NCBI RefSeq assembly: GCF_963082655.1
Contig: NC_081553.1
Coordinates: 126,943,736 to 127,007,735 of the forward strand
Source: Stomoxys calcitrans
Taxonomy: Eukaryota; Arthropoda; Insecta; Diptera; Muscidae
Length of the DNA stretch: 64,000 bases
Reading direction: 5' to 3'
A program made the position numbers and the translations under genes. Below the pieces are notes generated by a model that did no database searches, was not told the origin of the DNA, and saw only the letters and a program-made list of their open reading frames with translations. Shown in pieces: positions 46,596-59,640 of the stretch. Within the stretch, counting starts at the first letter, position 1; every line of letters begins with the position of its first letter.

Positions 46596-48147
46596 AAAAA
46601 TTTGGTATCCAAATTTCGGATGGGGTACCTAGGGAGGCCGCCTCACCCTAAAACATATATTTAGACCAATCACAACAATATGGTATTTAGGATAAGAAAA
46701 CGTATCTGGTATCCAATTGTAGGATCAAGTGCTAAGGGGACCACCCCAAGACCCAAAACACCCCTAAATCAGACATATTTACTAACCATGGCAATGTGAG
46801 ACTCAAATGAAAGGTATTTGCGAGTAGGAATCGAATCTGATATACAAATGTGGGACCACGTGGGGGTCCACCCCTTTCCCAAAACACTCCCCAAACAGGA
46901 CTTATTTACTGACTATGGGAATATGGGGCTCAAATAAAAGGTATTTGAATGTAGAACACGAATCTGATATCCAAATATGGGACCAAGTGTTTGGGGGGCC
47001 GCTTCTCACCAAAAACATCCCACAAAGGGTACAAAATTTGTGACCATAGCAATATGGGGCTCAAATGAAAGGTCTTTGTGAGTAAAGCACGAATTTGATA
47101 TCAATATTCGGGAAAAGATTCAACGCGGCCACGCGACCCCTACAACACCACCCAAGTAGTAAGTATTTTCTGACTATGAGGCTCAAATAAGAGGGTTTTT
47201 AAAGTGGAACACGAATCCGATATGTATTTTCAAGCCCAACTCACTGAGTAACCGCTCATCCCCCAAAACACCAACCAAGCCGGTCATGTTTGCCGACTAT
47301 GGAAATATGGGGGTCAAATTAAAGGTATGTGGGACTAGTTCACGTATCTGATATCAACATTAGGGGCCAACTGTCTAGCGGACGTCCCACCACCATAACA
47401 ACCCCCAAAATAGGGCGTTTTTGCTCACCAAGACAATTTGGGTCTTAAAGAGAGTGTAACTAAATATTCATAGTTTTTAGGGCCAATACCCCAAACCGGA
47501 CATATTTGCTGACTTTTGCAATAAGGAGTTTAAATGACATTAGAAAACGAATTTGATATTCAATTTTGAGGGCAATGTCAATTTGGGGTTCAAATAAATG
47601 ATATACAGATATATGAGAATAGAGCACGTTGCTGATATATTTTCCGGGCTTAGTGTTTGGGGGACCACCCCAATCCCTAAAACACCCCTAAAACGGGCAT
47701 ATTTACCGACCATGTCAATGTGGAGCTTAAATGAAAGGTTTTGGGGGGTAGAGCAAGAATTGTTACCCATTTCACCAAAATACCCCCCAAAGGGTAAAGA
47801 TTTTTCGGCCATGCCAATATGTGGCTCAAATGAAGGGTATTTGAGATTAGAAAACGAATTAGATAACCTATTTTTGGACCTTGTGTTTGGGGGACGCCTT
47901 ATCGTGTAAGCTCCTCTAAACCAATGGCAAAATGGGGTTTAAATAAATGGTATTTGAAAGAAGAGCACGGTGCTGTTATTTTTTCAGGGCCAAGTGTCAG
48001 ATATCATGAGAATATTTGGCTGAAATAAAGTATTTTAAGAATGGAGTACACCTTACATCCAAACTTAAATTCGTAGACTAATAAAGATCATATGGGTTCA
48101 GATAAAGGTATTATATTGTTAAGCTGTTAGTCAAGCGGGTCAGCTAG
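46596..48147 (+). mobile_element. Helitron-D, 5'-truncated
   Basis: Starts inside the family at AAAAATTTGGTATCC (no TC, no TTTG tract) and ends AGTCAAGCGGGTCAGCTAG before T. The 3' subterminal piece that holds GGCGCAGCGGAGCGG in other copies is deleted. About nine monomers remain. Confidence 0.7.
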
Positions 48148-48161
48148 TATTATTTTAAAAA

Positions 48162-49171
48162 CTAGCTGGAGCAGGCCCGCTCCACTGCTGCTTTTTGTAC
48201 TTTATAAGGAATGAAATTTTCCTTGGAATATTTATTTTCGACAATTGAAAAGCTTTTTGTAAAATACCATGCTACGAAAATAGTATATCGCTTGACAAAA
48301 ATTTTTATAAGGACCTTTATCTTAATCCCATCTTTATTGGTCTATGAATTTAAGTTTGCATGTAAGGTGTACTCCATTCTTAAAATACCTTATTTCAGAC
48401 CGATATTCTCATGATGTCGGATTTAGGGGTATTTTCGGGGGTGAGGTGGTCTCCCAGATACTTGTCCCTGAAAAATATCAGCATCGTGCTCTTCTCTCAA
48501 ATACCGTTTTTAAACCCCATATTGCAATTGGCTTTGAGGGGAGTTTACAGGATGAGGTGTCCCCCAAAAACATGGCCCCAGGATTGGTTATCAAATTCGT
48601 CTTGAAGACCCAAATTGCCTTGGTGAGCAAATACGTCCTACTTGGGGGTTGTTATGCGGGTGGGTCCCCTAGACAGTTGATCCCGAATGTTGATGTCAGA
48701 TTCAAGGTCTACTCCCAAATACCCTTCATTTGAGCTCGATTTTTTCTTAGTCGGCAAACATGACTGTGCTTTACTTCCAAAGACCTTTCATTTGAGTCCC
48801 CTATTGCTACAGTCGTAAATTTGTTTTCTTTGGTGTATGTTATCGGGGATGGGCGGCCCCCCAAACACTTGGTAGGTTTTGGGTGGAGCGCCCCCCTAAG
48901 TACCCCATCCGAAATTTGAATACCAAAATTTTTGTTTGCAGGTTACTATAAGAGTGCACACAAAATTTCGGTTAAATCGCACCACACATCTCCGACATCT
49001 GGCGTTTCTGAAAATTAGAGTAAGGAGGAGGGCCGCTCCCCCTTTAGATATTAAAAAATGTAGTACCCTATTTTCACAACGGGATCATAATGCACCATCA
49101 GTGAAAATGTCAATAAAATCGGTTCGGTCGTTTCTGAGTCTAAAAGGAACAAACAAACAAACACAAATTGA
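48162..49171 (-). mobile_element. Helitron-D, reverse, internally deleted
   Basis: CTAGCTGGAGCAGGCCCGC at the left (3' end), AACAAACAAACACAAATTGA at the right (5' TC end). At 1010 bp it keeps both termini but only about half of the monomers. A 129-residue frame across it (48344-48733) is an accident of the C-rich monomers. Confidence 0.72.
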
Positions 49172-49176
49172 TTTTT

Positions 49177-50125
49177 ATACCCTCCTCCATAGGATGGGGT
49201 ATACCAATTTTGTCATTCTGTTTGTAACTCCTTGAAATATTCGTCTAAGACCCAATAAAGTATATATATTCTTGATCCTCATGACATTTTAAATCGATCT
49301 AGCCATGTCCGTCCGTCTGCCCGTCCGTCTGTCTGTCGAAAGCACGCTTACTTTCGAAGGAGTAAAGCTAGCCGCTTGAAATTTTGCACAAATACTTCTT
49401 ATTAGTGTAGGTCGGTTGGGATTGTTAATGGGCTATAACGCTCTATGTTTTTATAAAGCTGCCATATAAACCGATCATGGATCGAGACTTCTTGAGCCAC
49501 TAAAGGGCATAATTATCCGATGTGGCTGAAATATTCCAACATCTGCGCTGAGTATGGTTGAAATCGGTCCATAACCTGATATAGCTGTCATATATACCTA
49601 TCTGGCGTTTTCACTTCTTGAGCGTCTAGAGGGCGCAATATTGCATGATGTGTTTTGTTATGACTTTTAACAACTGTGCCAAATATGGTTCGAATCGATC
49701 CATAACGTGATATAGCTGCCATATACGGCGTAATTATTATGCTATTTAGCTGAAATTTTGTACAACGGCTTCTCCCATGACCTTCGACATACTAGTTAAG
49801 TATGGTCCGAATCGGTCTATAGCCTGATACAGCTCCCATATAAACACATCTCTCTATTTTACTTCATGAGCCCCTAAAGGGCGCAATTCTTACTTGAATT
49901 GGCTGCAATTTAACATATTGACTTCTACTATTGTCTCCAACATTCAATTCAATTGTGGTCGGAATCGGACTATAACTTGATATAGCTCCAATATTAAATC
50001 AATTATTTTCTTTTATCCCTTATTTGCCTTAAAGGAAATATCAGGAAAAGAACTCGACAAATGCGATCTATGGTGAAGGGAATATAAGATTCGGCCTGGC
50101 CGAACTTAGCACACTTCTACTTGTT
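49177..50125 (+). mobile_element. HINE-A, both ends present
   Basis: ATACCCTCCTCCATAGG to GGCCTGGCCGAACTTAGCAC, ACTTGTT. It begins 5 bp after the 5' end of the Helitron-D on its left. About five monomers, two shortened. Confidence 0.75.
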
Positions 50126-50637
50126 TTTTTAAACTTTCCTATGGCTCTTAAAAAATCCTCCTTCATCATGTCGAGCTCTGTCAGCATTAGCGCGACCTTA
50201 GCTTCGCAGTTCCAAGTACAGGCCTTAATACGGTGAACATCCAGCATAGCTTACAGTCCTCCCTGCGGATCTTAGTGCCTCTGAGTGCCTCTGACGCAGG
50301 CCATGACCATACCAGTAACCCATTGGTCAGAATAAAATAATTCAACTTGGGTGTTACGCCCACTTCCTACTGAACATCCTGCTGCAGAAGTAAAATTTAT
50401 GAAAGTTGCTACGACAAAATGTTTGCAAATCGTGGAAGCTTATTTTAAATGGTAGGTTAATAAATCCTTAATTCTGCGTCTTCTTATTAATGACTAAAAA
50501 CTAAAGTGACGGTCAAAATATTCTTAAAAGTTAAGAAATCGGTCTTGAGATAAGATAATAGGGTACCTTTGTGAAAGACGCAAAATATCCTTACAAATAG
50601 GGATGTATTAAAACATTTAGTTTTTTTTACCCACCGC
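50126..50637. other. Unassigned sequence
   Basis: About 500 bp with a more GC-rich first half (GTCAGCATTAGCGCGACC, CTGACGCAGGCCATGACC). No open frame of note. Confidence 0.45.
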
Positions 50638-51952
50638 CGAAGGAGGTACATTTATTTTGTCATTCCATTTGCAACAAATCGAAATATCCATTTCTGACCC
50701 TACAAAGTATATATATTTCGGATCGTCGTAAAATTCTAAGACGATTTAACGACGTCCGTGTGTGTGTTCGTCTGTCCGCCCGTCCATCAGTCCGTCGGTC
50801 CGTCCGTCTGTCCGCCCATCCATCTGTCCGCCCTTCTAACCGTCCGTCTATCTGTCCGTCCATCTGTTGTAATCACTCTACAGCCTTCAAAAATTGAGAT
50901 ATTGAGCTGAATTTTGGCACAGATACGTCTTTCTGATGCATGCTGGTTACGTTCTTGAACGGGCCAAATCGGACCATATTTGGATATAGCTGTCATATAG
51001 ACCTATCTCCCGATAAGAGATCTGAAGCCCATAAAAGCTTTATTTTATATCCGGATGAAATTTGAAAGAGTGAGTAGTTTTAGGCCTCCCAACATCGGAC
51101 CTAAATGTGTTTCAGATAGGATTATATTTAGAAATAGCTGTCATGGGTCAGCTATCAACGATCAACCGATAAGGGGTTTAATCGGTTGATCGGTCAACAT
51201 GACAGCTATTTCTAGCCCATAAAAGCTTTATTTATTACCCGATTTCGCCGAAATTTGAAACAGTGATTATTTTAAGCCTTCCGACATCCGACTTTTATAT
51301 GGTTTTGATCGGTCTATATTTAGATATACCTGTCATATAGACCAATCTGCCGATGAGGAATCTGAAGCCCATAAAAGCTTTATTTATTGACCGATTTCGC
51401 TGAAATTTGAAACAGTGAGTTGTTTTGAGTCTCCCGATATGCGACCTCAATACGTTTCAGATCGAACTTTATTTACAATAGATATAGCTGACATATAGAC
51501 CGATCTGCCGATAAGGGGACTGAAGCCCATAAAAGCTCTATATATTACCCGATTTCGCTGAAATTTGAAACAGTGAGTTGTTTTAAGCCACCCGCCATCT
51601 GACCCTAATATGGTAAAGAACGGATTGTATTTAGATTTAGCTGTCATATAGACCGATATGCCGATGAAGGATCTGAAGCTCTTTAAAGCTTTACTCATTA
51701 CCCGATTTCGCTTCAATTTGAAATAGGGATTTTTTTTAAGCCCCCCGACATCCGATCCAAATATCCGTGTGCTATATGGTGCTATATGGTTCAGATCGGT
51801 TAATATATGGATATAGCTACCAAAAACACCAATATTTTGTTCTACAAAATTGAACAGTGACATATATTTGTTAGACCATGCATAAGTTATCCAATTTTCA
51901 TCAGATTGTGACGAAAGAGAGTTTACATACACATAATGCCTTTTTACTTGTT
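50638..51952 (+). mobile_element. HINE-B-like variant, 3' palindrome deleted
   Basis: TACCCACCGCCGAAGG, the core variant AAATTCTAAGACGATTTAACG, a long interrupted GTCC/GTCT tract at 50770-50865, and monomers with AGCTGTCATATAGACC and CCCATAAAAGCTTTATTTAT. It ends ATGCCTTTTTACTTGTT without GGCCCGGCC before it. A distinct subfamily. A short inverted pair around ATCAACCGAT occurs near 51158-51190. Confidence 0.65.
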
Positions 51953-51979
51953 TTTTGGTAAAGAAGGTAAATTAAAAAA

Positions 51980-53332
51980 AACAAGTAAAAGCGTGCTAAG
52001 TTCGGCCGGGCCGAATCTTATATACCCTCCACCATGGATCGCATTTGTCGAGTTCTTTTCCTGGCATCTCTTCTTAGGCAAAAAAGGATATAAGAAAACA
52101 GTTGCTCTGCTATTAAAACGATATCAAGATATGGTCCGGTTCGGACCACAATTAAATTATATGTTGGAGACCTGTGTAAAATTTCAGGCAATTCGTATAA
52201 GAATTGCGCCCATTGGGGCTTACGAAGTAAAATAGAGAGAACGATTTATATGGGATCTGTATCGGGCTATAGACCGATTCAGACCATAATAAACACGTTT
52301 GTTGATGGTCATGAGAGGATCCGTCGTACAAAATTTCAGGCATATCGGATAATAATTGCGACCTCTAGGAGTCAAGAAGTCAAGATCCCAGATCGGTTTA
52401 TATGGCAGCTATATCAGGTTATGAACCGATTTGAACCTTATTCGACACAGTTGTTGAAAGTAAAAATAAAATACGTCACGCAAAATTTCAGCCAAATCGG
52501 ATAAGAATTGCGCCCTCTAGAAGCTCAAGAAGTCAAATCCCCAGATCTGTTTATATGACAGCTATATCAGGTTATGGACCGATTTCAACCATACTTGGCA
52601 CAGTAGTTGAATATCATAACGAAATACCTCGTGCAAGAATTCATTCAAATCGGATAAGAATTGTGCCCTCTAGAGGCTCAAGAAGTCAAGACCCCAGATC
52701 GGTTTATATGGCAGCTATATCAGGTTATGGACCGATTTAAACCATACTTGGCATAGTTGTTGGGTATCATAACAAAACACGTCGTGCGAAATTCCATTCC
52801 ATTCGGATAAAAATTGCGCCCTCTAGAGGCTCAAGAAGTCAAGACCCAAGATCGGTTTATATGGCAGCTTTATCAGGTTATGGACCGATTTAAACTATAC
52901 TTAGCACAGTTGTTGGATATTATAACAAAACACGTCGTGTAAAATTTCATTCCAATCGGATAAGAATTGCGCACTCTAGAGGCTCAAGAAGTCAAGACCC
53001 AAGATCGGTTTATATGGCAGCTATATCAAAACATGGACCGATATGGCCCATTTACAATACCAACCGACGTACACTAATAAGAAGTATTTGTGCAAAATTT
53101 CAAGCGGCTAGCTTTACTCCTTCGGAAATTAGCGTGCTTTCGACAGACAGACGGACGGACGGACGGACAGACGGACGGACGGACGGACAGACGGACGGAC
53201 ATGGCTAGATCGACATAAAATGTCACGACGATCAAGAATATATATACTTTATGGGGTCTCAGACGAATATTTCGAGTAGTTACAAACAGAATGACGAAAT
53301 TAGTATACCCCCCATCTTATGGTGGAGGGTAT
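51980..53332 (-). mobile_element. HINE-A, reverse, complete
   Basis: AACAAGTAAAAGCGTGCTAAG with TTCGGCCGGGCCGAA at the left; GGAC/AGAC tract at 53148-53190; ATGGTGGAGGGTAT at the right. 1353 bp with five monomer steps; nearly identical to 35435-36924 but one unit shorter. Confidence 0.83.
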
Positions 53333-54285
53333 AAAAACGAATTTTTCAAAAAATAATAATTGGACAGTCATCTATGAAATAAAAGTGTCAATCAGCGATC
53401 AAAATCTGAAACGGATGGCCATGTCCGTTAGAAAATAGGAAATTAAATTTAAAGATACCACCTTACTCGTTTCGTCCTTTGGCAAAGCAAAGAAATTTAC
53501 AAAATTATAACATCATGTATCACATCGCTGATGTAGGATATACAAATACGCGTTCTTTGCCTTAAGCCCATATTCTTAAACCCCATTCATCTAACCTTCT
53601 CCATGGTGCTATTTAAATAAACACAAGTGCTCCCTTACACTAAGCGCCATATGCTCATCATTTCAAGAATTCAGTTCAGTATAGACAGACGTTGCCTGTG
53701 TATATTTTTTTAATAAACAGTATCTTCTCAATAAAAACGTTTTTTTGTTGTCATTCTCTAATAAAAACATGACAGAATCTTTAATATACAATAACATATG
53801 TAAAATTGTATGTGTGTAACTATATCTACTCCTACGGATGTATATCCTTGAGACGCATGGATGTTTTGCAGGAAATAGAATTCAACAATATCGATTATAA
53901 ACTGTTTATAATATATTATGAAGCTAAGCGCTGCATATTATTCACAATATTGTCTGGTATGAAGTGAGAAGACATATTTGCAATTGCTATGGCAATGATT
54001 TACTGCAGCATTGATGTTACAGAAATTTGATGGTGTTTTTTGCATTCAAACAAGAATATAAAAATTTTAAAATTTTTGAATAATGACAATTTAATATGTG
54101 ACGTATACATGTCAAGTGAAGAATGTTTTTGTTTCATTATCATTATGGTCCATCAACGTCTCATGTAACAACCATTGGATTTGCCGTCATGCCATTCTAT
54201 ATTGCATGACATTAGTTAGATTTTGAACAAAGATTTAAGGAGGAACAATTTTCAATGGAAGAAATACCTACGTATAAGGCCGGCA
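53333..54285. other. Unassigned sequence
   Basis: About 950 bp of AT-rich non-repeated DNA. A TATTTAAATA box at 53610 and TCAGTT initiator-like bases at 53671 are about 63 bp apart, which is too far for a standard core promoter. No exon supported. Confidence 0.5.
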
Positions 54286-54400
54286 CCTATGCTTTGGTTC
54301 AGCCGGACCGAATCTTGAGAACCCACCAAAATGTATTCTGATAAAAATTTACACAAAACGAATTTAGTTGAATAGCATAGTAGTATGAAGTTTGGCCCCA
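54286..54400 (-). mobile_element. HINE-E 3' end fragment, reverse
   Basis: GCCGGACCGAATCTTGAGAACCC, ATTCTGATAAAAATTTACAC and GAATTTAGTTGAATAGCATA correspond to the HINE-E tail read backwards. The remainder to 54580 is unassigned. Confidence 0.5.
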
Positions 54401-54580
54401 CGAAATTGTACTCCAAACCAAACCCAAATCGGAAATATGCCCCAAACATGAATATGGAGAAAAACAAACAACTTTTGGGACCGTTTTTAAAGCAACCACT
54501 GGGGCAATTAAGTTTTTCCTCAACACTATACAAATTCTTTAAATTAAATTGGGGGTAAATTATATAGGGGTATATTTTCT

Positions 54581-55804
54581 ATACCCACCACCGAAGGATG
54601 GGGGCATATTCATTTTGTCACCCTATAAAATATATATATTCTTGATCAGCGTAAAAATCTAAGACGATCTAGACATGTCCGTCTGTCTGTTGAAATCACG
54701 CTACAGTCTTTAAAAATAGATATATTGAGCTGAAATAAGTTCGAAGATGGGCTATATCGGACTATATCTTGATATAGCCCCCATATAGACCGATCCTCCG
54801 ATTTAGGGTCTTAGGCCCTTAAAAGCCAAATTTTTTAACCGATTTTGCTGAAATTTGGGACAGTGAGTTGTGTTAGGCCCTTCGACATCCTTCGTCAATT
54901 TGGCTCAGATCGGTCCAGATTTGGATATAGCTGCCATATAGACCGATCTTCCGATTTATGGTGATAGGCCCATAAAAGCCACATTTATTATCCGATTTTG
55001 CTGAAATCGGGGATAGTGAGTTGTGTTGGGCCCTTCGACATCTTTCTTCAATTTGGTCCAGATCGGTTCAGATTTGGATATAGTTGCCATATAGACCGAT
55101 TTCTTAATTTATGGTTTTAGGCCCATAAAATGCTCATTTATTTTCCGATGGCGCCGAAATTTGGGACAGTGAGTTAAGTTAAGACCTCTTGATATACCTC
55201 TGCAATATCGCACAGATCGGTCCAGATTTGGATTTAGCTGCCATATAGACCGATATCTAGGTTTTAGGTTTTGGGTTTTGGGGCCATAAAAGATGCATTT
55301 ATTGTCCGATGTCGCTGAAATTTGAGACTGAGTTTGGTTAGGCTCATCGACGTCCTTCCTTAATTTTGCCCAGATCGGTCCAGATTTGAATATAGCTGCC
55401 ATATAGACCGATCTCTCGACTTAAGGTTTTGGGCCCGTAAAAGCGACATTAATATCCGATTTCGCTGAAATTTGGGACAGTGCTTTGTGTTAGGCTCTTC
55501 GACATTTTTATGCAACTTGGCCCAAATCGGTCCCGATTTGGATATAGCTGCCATGTAGACCGGCCCCATAAAAGGCGCATTTATAATCCGATTTCACTGA
55601 AATTTGACACAGTGACTTATGTTAGGCTTTTCGACATCCGTGTCGTATATAGTTCAGATCGGTTTATTTTTAGATATAGCTAGTGTACTTATTAGTATTT
55701 GGTCCGAATCGGAACCTATTTTGATATGGGACATAAGGTATGAAATTTTCACCGAATTTTGATGAAAGGTCGGCCCGGCCGAACTTAACGCCTTTTTACT
55801 TGTT
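54581..55804 (+). mobile_element. HINE-B, both ends present
   Basis: ATACCCACCACCGAAGG; the head is shortened. Six monomers, then the intact ATTTTTAGATATAGCTAGTG passage that serves as the empty-site reference for the insertion at 17036. Ends CGGCCCGGCCGAACTTAACGCC, ACTTGTT. Confidence 0.77.
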
Positions 55805-55858
55805 TTAGTTTACAGTGGTTCACTATATTGGGGCTCAATGTTTTAATTTTACTAATAA

Positions 55859-56640
55859 AACAAGTAAAAAGGCGTTGAGTTCGGCCGGACCGAACTTTGG
55901 AGACACAGCACTTAAGGTATATATGTAAACCACCTTTCGTCATGAACCGGTGAAAAATGCATAATTTATGCCGCCATAGCAGCTATATCGAAATATGATC
56001 CGATTTGGACCAAATTCAGCACGGACATTGAGTGGTCTACTTAGTGCAAGTCATTGTTCAATTTTTGGAACTAAATATAGGTCTTTTTGGTAGCTATATC
56101 CAAATTTAGACCGATATGAACCATATACGAAAAGGATATCGAAAGCCTAACATAAGACACTGTGTCAAATTTCAGCGAAAGCTGATTATAAATGCGCCTT
56201 TTATAGGGCCAAGATTTAAAAACGAAAGATTGGTCTATGGCAGCTATATCCATATCTGAACCGATCTGGGCCAAATGCAAGAGGTATGTAGAAGGGCCCA
56301 TCACAACTCACTGTCAGAAATTTCTACGAAATCGGACAATAGTGTCTTTTATGGGTCGAAGACCTTAAATCGGGAGATCGGCCCGTATGGCAGCTATATC
56401 CAAAGCAGGACCGATCTGACCCAAATTAAAGAATGATGTCGAAGGGCCTAACATAACTCACTGTCCCAAATTTTTGGAAAATCAAAAAATAAATGCGTCT
56501 TTTACGGGCCCAAGACGTTAAATCGAGAGCAGCTATATTCAAATCTGGACCGATCAAGGCCAAATTGAGGAAGAATGTAGAGTGGTCTAACACAACTTGC
56601 TGTTCCAAATTTCATTAAAATCACATAATAAATGCGGCAT
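55859..56640 (-). mobile_element. HINE-B, reverse, head missing
   Basis: AACAAGTAAAAAGGCGTTGAG with TTCGGCCGGACCGAA, then four to five monomers. It lies tail to tail with the HINE-B that ends at 55804 and changes to HINE-E near 56645. Confidence 0.72.
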
Positions 56641-56651
56641 AATAAATGTAG

Positions 56652-56838
56652 CATTTTGTTATGATTTTGATCAACTTGCCCAAGTACAGTTCGAATCGGA
56701 ATATAACCTGACAAGCCGCAATTTTTGCGCGATTTGGCTGAAATGTAGTGCATGTGGTGTTCTGTTATGATTTTCAACAACTGTGCCAAATACGGTCCAA
56801 ATCGGACTTTAACCTGATATAGTTCCCATATAATCAAT
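56652..56838 (+). mobile_element. HINE-E monomer fragment
   Basis: TTTTGTTATGATTTTGATCA, CAACTGTGCCAAATACGG and CCTGATATAGTTCCCATATAA: little more than one monomer. Confidence 0.5.
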
Positions 56839-56839
56839 T

Positions 56840-57275
56840 CCCTTTGATATCTCTGTGGCCCGGCACCCAGAAGAGGTGAATATTGAACTATTCGGCCATC
56901 TCGATGAGAGATCTGCGGCATTGAGGGCAATTTTTGCGTTCAGAAATACGTTCTCCAGGGATTTAATGGTTGCCTGGCTGTCGGAGAAGGTATTTGTAAG
57001 GATATATATATAATTGCAAGGATCTCCGCTTGATACACACTGCAGTGGTCGGGTAAACTTCTCGATATGACCAGTTGTAGTGTTTCAGAGTACACTGCAA
57101 AGCCCACCTCGTCGTCTAGTTTTGAATCATCCGTATAGAAGGCTATGAAACTTTTATTGCCAGGGATATCGTAGTTCCAATCGGTTCTGTCAGGAATAGT
57201 GGTAAAGTTTTTTTTTTATCAAAAGCGGCTCAGCTAGAGAGTAATCCACATTGCCTGGAATATCAGCAAATCAAA
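56840..57275 (-). pseudogene. LINE RNase H remnant
   Basis: Second relic of the RNase H domain seen at 40490-41632. On the minus strand: SFIAFYTDDSKLDDEVGFAVY (57165 to 57105), HCSVYQAEILAI (near 57040), then a break filled with ATATATATA at 57002-57012, then FSDSQATIKSLENVFLNAK (near 56990) and a decayed PGH box. The TDxS box missing from the other copy is present here. It is fragmentary. Confidence 0.78.
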
Positions 57276-57277
57276 AA

Positions 57278-58371
57278 ACAAGTAAAAAGGCGTTAAGTTC
57301 AGCCGAGCCGAACTTTGGATACCCACCACCTCGGGTATATATGTAATCCACCTTTCATCAAAATCCGGTTAAAATTACATACCTTATATCGCATAGCAGT
57401 TATATCGAAATATGTTCCGATTTGGACCAAATACTAATAAGTACCAGTCATTGTTCAATTGTGTATAACAAAATATTGGTCTTTTTAGTAGCTTTATCTA
57501 AAAATAAACCGATCTGAACCGTATACAACCTGGATATTGAAAAGCCTCACATAAGTCAATGTATCAAATTTCAGTGAAATCGGATTATAAATGCGCCATT
57601 TTTGGTTCCAAAACTTTAAATCGAGATATCGGTCTATATGGCAGCTATATCCAAATCTTTACCAATTTGGGTCAAGTGTCAGAAACTTAACCTAGATGCA
57701 GAAAAGAGGAACCTAACGCAACTTACTGTCCCAAATTTCAGCAAAATCGGACAATAAATGCGCCTTTTATGGGCCCAAAACCTTATATCAAGTGATCGGT
57801 CTATATGGCAGCTATATCCAATATGAACCGATCTGGGCCAAACTGACGAAGGATGTCGAAGGGTCTAACACAACACTCTGTCCAAAATGTCAGCAAAATC
57901 TGATAATGAATGTGGCTTTTATTGGCCTAAGACCCTACATCGGCGGATCGGTCTATATGGCAGCTATATCCGATCTGGGCCAAATTGAAGAAGGATGTCG
58001 AAGGGTCTAACACAACACTCTGTCCAAAATGTCAGCAAAATCGGATAATAAATGTGGCTTTTATGGGCCTAAGACCCTAAATGGGCGGATCGGTCTATAT
58101 GGGGGTTATCAAGATATTTTCCGATATAGCCCATCTTCGAACTTAACCTTATGGACAAAAAAAGAATCTGTGCAAAGTTTCAGCTCAATATCTCCATTTT
58201 TAAAGACTGTAGCGTTACTTTAACAGACAGACGGACGGACATTTCTAGAACGTCTTAGGTTTTTACGCTGATCAAGAATATATATACTTTATAGGGTCGG
58301 AAGCGGATATTTCGATGTATTGCAAACGGAATGACAAAATGAATATAACCCCATCCTTCGGTGGTGGGTAT
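57278..58371 (-). mobile_element. HINE-B, reverse, both ends present
   Basis: AACAAGTAAAAAGGCGTTAAG with TTCAGCCGAGCCGAA at the left (both palindrome arms altered but still pairing), CTTCGGTGGTGGGTAT at the right. About five monomers, one halved near 57965. Confidence 0.76.
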
Positions 58372-58679
58372 GAAAAGCCAGTAGATGGCGATAATTTGGA
58401 GAAGACAACATGATCAGAGAGAGGGCAGAGTGGTAAAAATTAATCATTAGCATGTATCTTTGTTATGACGGTGTTTAAGGTAGTTTAAGTGCCAAACATT
58501 GGCATAGAAAAATAGATATAAATACTTAAAATGTTGTCAAAATTTTAGAGGAAGAATAAGGAAAACATATTTTCCGCGTGGTGAAAATTAAGGCGATGCG
58601 GGCCGGGCTCAGCTATCTATATATATAACACCATAAGTAAATTGAATGTTAAAGACCATATTAGAAATCATTGGTTAAT
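58372..58679. other. Short unassigned stretch ending in a Helitron-like tip
   Basis: Non-repeated DNA up to about 58590, then GGCGATGCGGGCCGGGCTCAG and CTAT, which resemble the 3' tip of Helitron-D (GCGCAGCGGAGCGGGCCCGG, TCAGCTAG) without the final CTAG. Perhaps another Helitron family; only the tip is visible. Confidence 0.4.
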
Positions 58680-59621
58680 ATTTCCATTCATTCAGATAAG
58701 AATTGCGCCTTGTAGGGGCTCAAGAAGCAAAATCGGGAGATAGGTTTATATGGGAGCTGTATCAAGCTATTGATCGATTTAGATCACATTAAACACGTAT
58801 GTTGAAGGACATTAGAGAAGTCGTTGTACAAAATTTCTGCCAAATCGGATGAGAATTGCGCACTCTAGAGGTTCAAGAAGTCAAGATCCCAGATCAGATT
58901 ATGTACCGATTTGTGTCATACTTAGCACAGTTTTTGGAAGTCATGATAAAACTCCACATGCAAAATTTCAGCCAAATCGAATGAGAATTGCGCGCTCTAT
59001 TGGTTCATGAAGTCAAGATCTAAGATCGGTTTATATGACAGCTATACCAGGTTATGAACCGATTTGGATCATACTTAACACAGTTGTTGGAAGTGATACC
59101 AAAAAAGTCATATGCGCCCTCTAGAGGCCCAAGAAGTCAAGACACAGATCGGTTTATAAAGCAGCTATATCAGGTTCTATACCGATGTACGTCATATTTA
59201 GCACAGTTATTGGAAGTCATAACAAAACATCTCATGTAAAATTCCAGCCATATCGGATGAGAATTGCGCGCTCTATTGGCTCAAGAAATCAAGATCCAAA
59301 ATCGGTTTGTATGACAGGTATACCAGATTATTAACCGATTTGAATCATACTTAGCACAGTTAATAAATTTCAGTTAAATCGGTCGAGAACTGCGCCCTCT
59401 AGAGACCCAAGAAGTCAAGACACAAGATCGGTTTATATGGCAGCTATATGAAAACATGGATCGATTTGGCCCATTTACAATTCCAAATGAACAGACGGAC
59501 GAACATGGCTAGATCGACTCAAAATGACATGACGATCAAGAATATATATACTTTATGAGGTCTCAGAAGCATATCTCGAGGTGTTACAAACAGAATGACG
59601 AAATTAGTATACCCCCATCCC
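58680..59621 (-). mobile_element. HINE-A, reverse, 3' tip missing
   Basis: Five monomer steps (for example TTATGAACCGATTTGGATC at 59055), a very short AGACGGACG tract, the core, and CCCATGG at the right end. It joins Helitron-D through a hairpin. Confidence 0.7.
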
Positions 59622-59640
59622 ATGGGGATGGGGGTATACT
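59606..59640. repeat. Perfect 16-bp-arm hairpin at the HINE-A/Helitron-D junction
   Basis: AGTATACCCCCATCCC, loop ATG, GGGATGGGGGTATACT. The left arm is the normal HINE-A terminus; the right arm is an inverted copy of it that replaces the Helitron-D first bases. Confidence 0.88.

Noticed and set aside
48344..48733. 129-residue open frame in reverse Helitron-D
   Set aside because: It crosses several non-coding monomers and is not conserved in other Helitron-D copies.
53605..53700. TATTTAAATA and TCAGTT as a core promoter
   Set aside because: Spacing of about 63 bp is too large and no downstream exon is visible.
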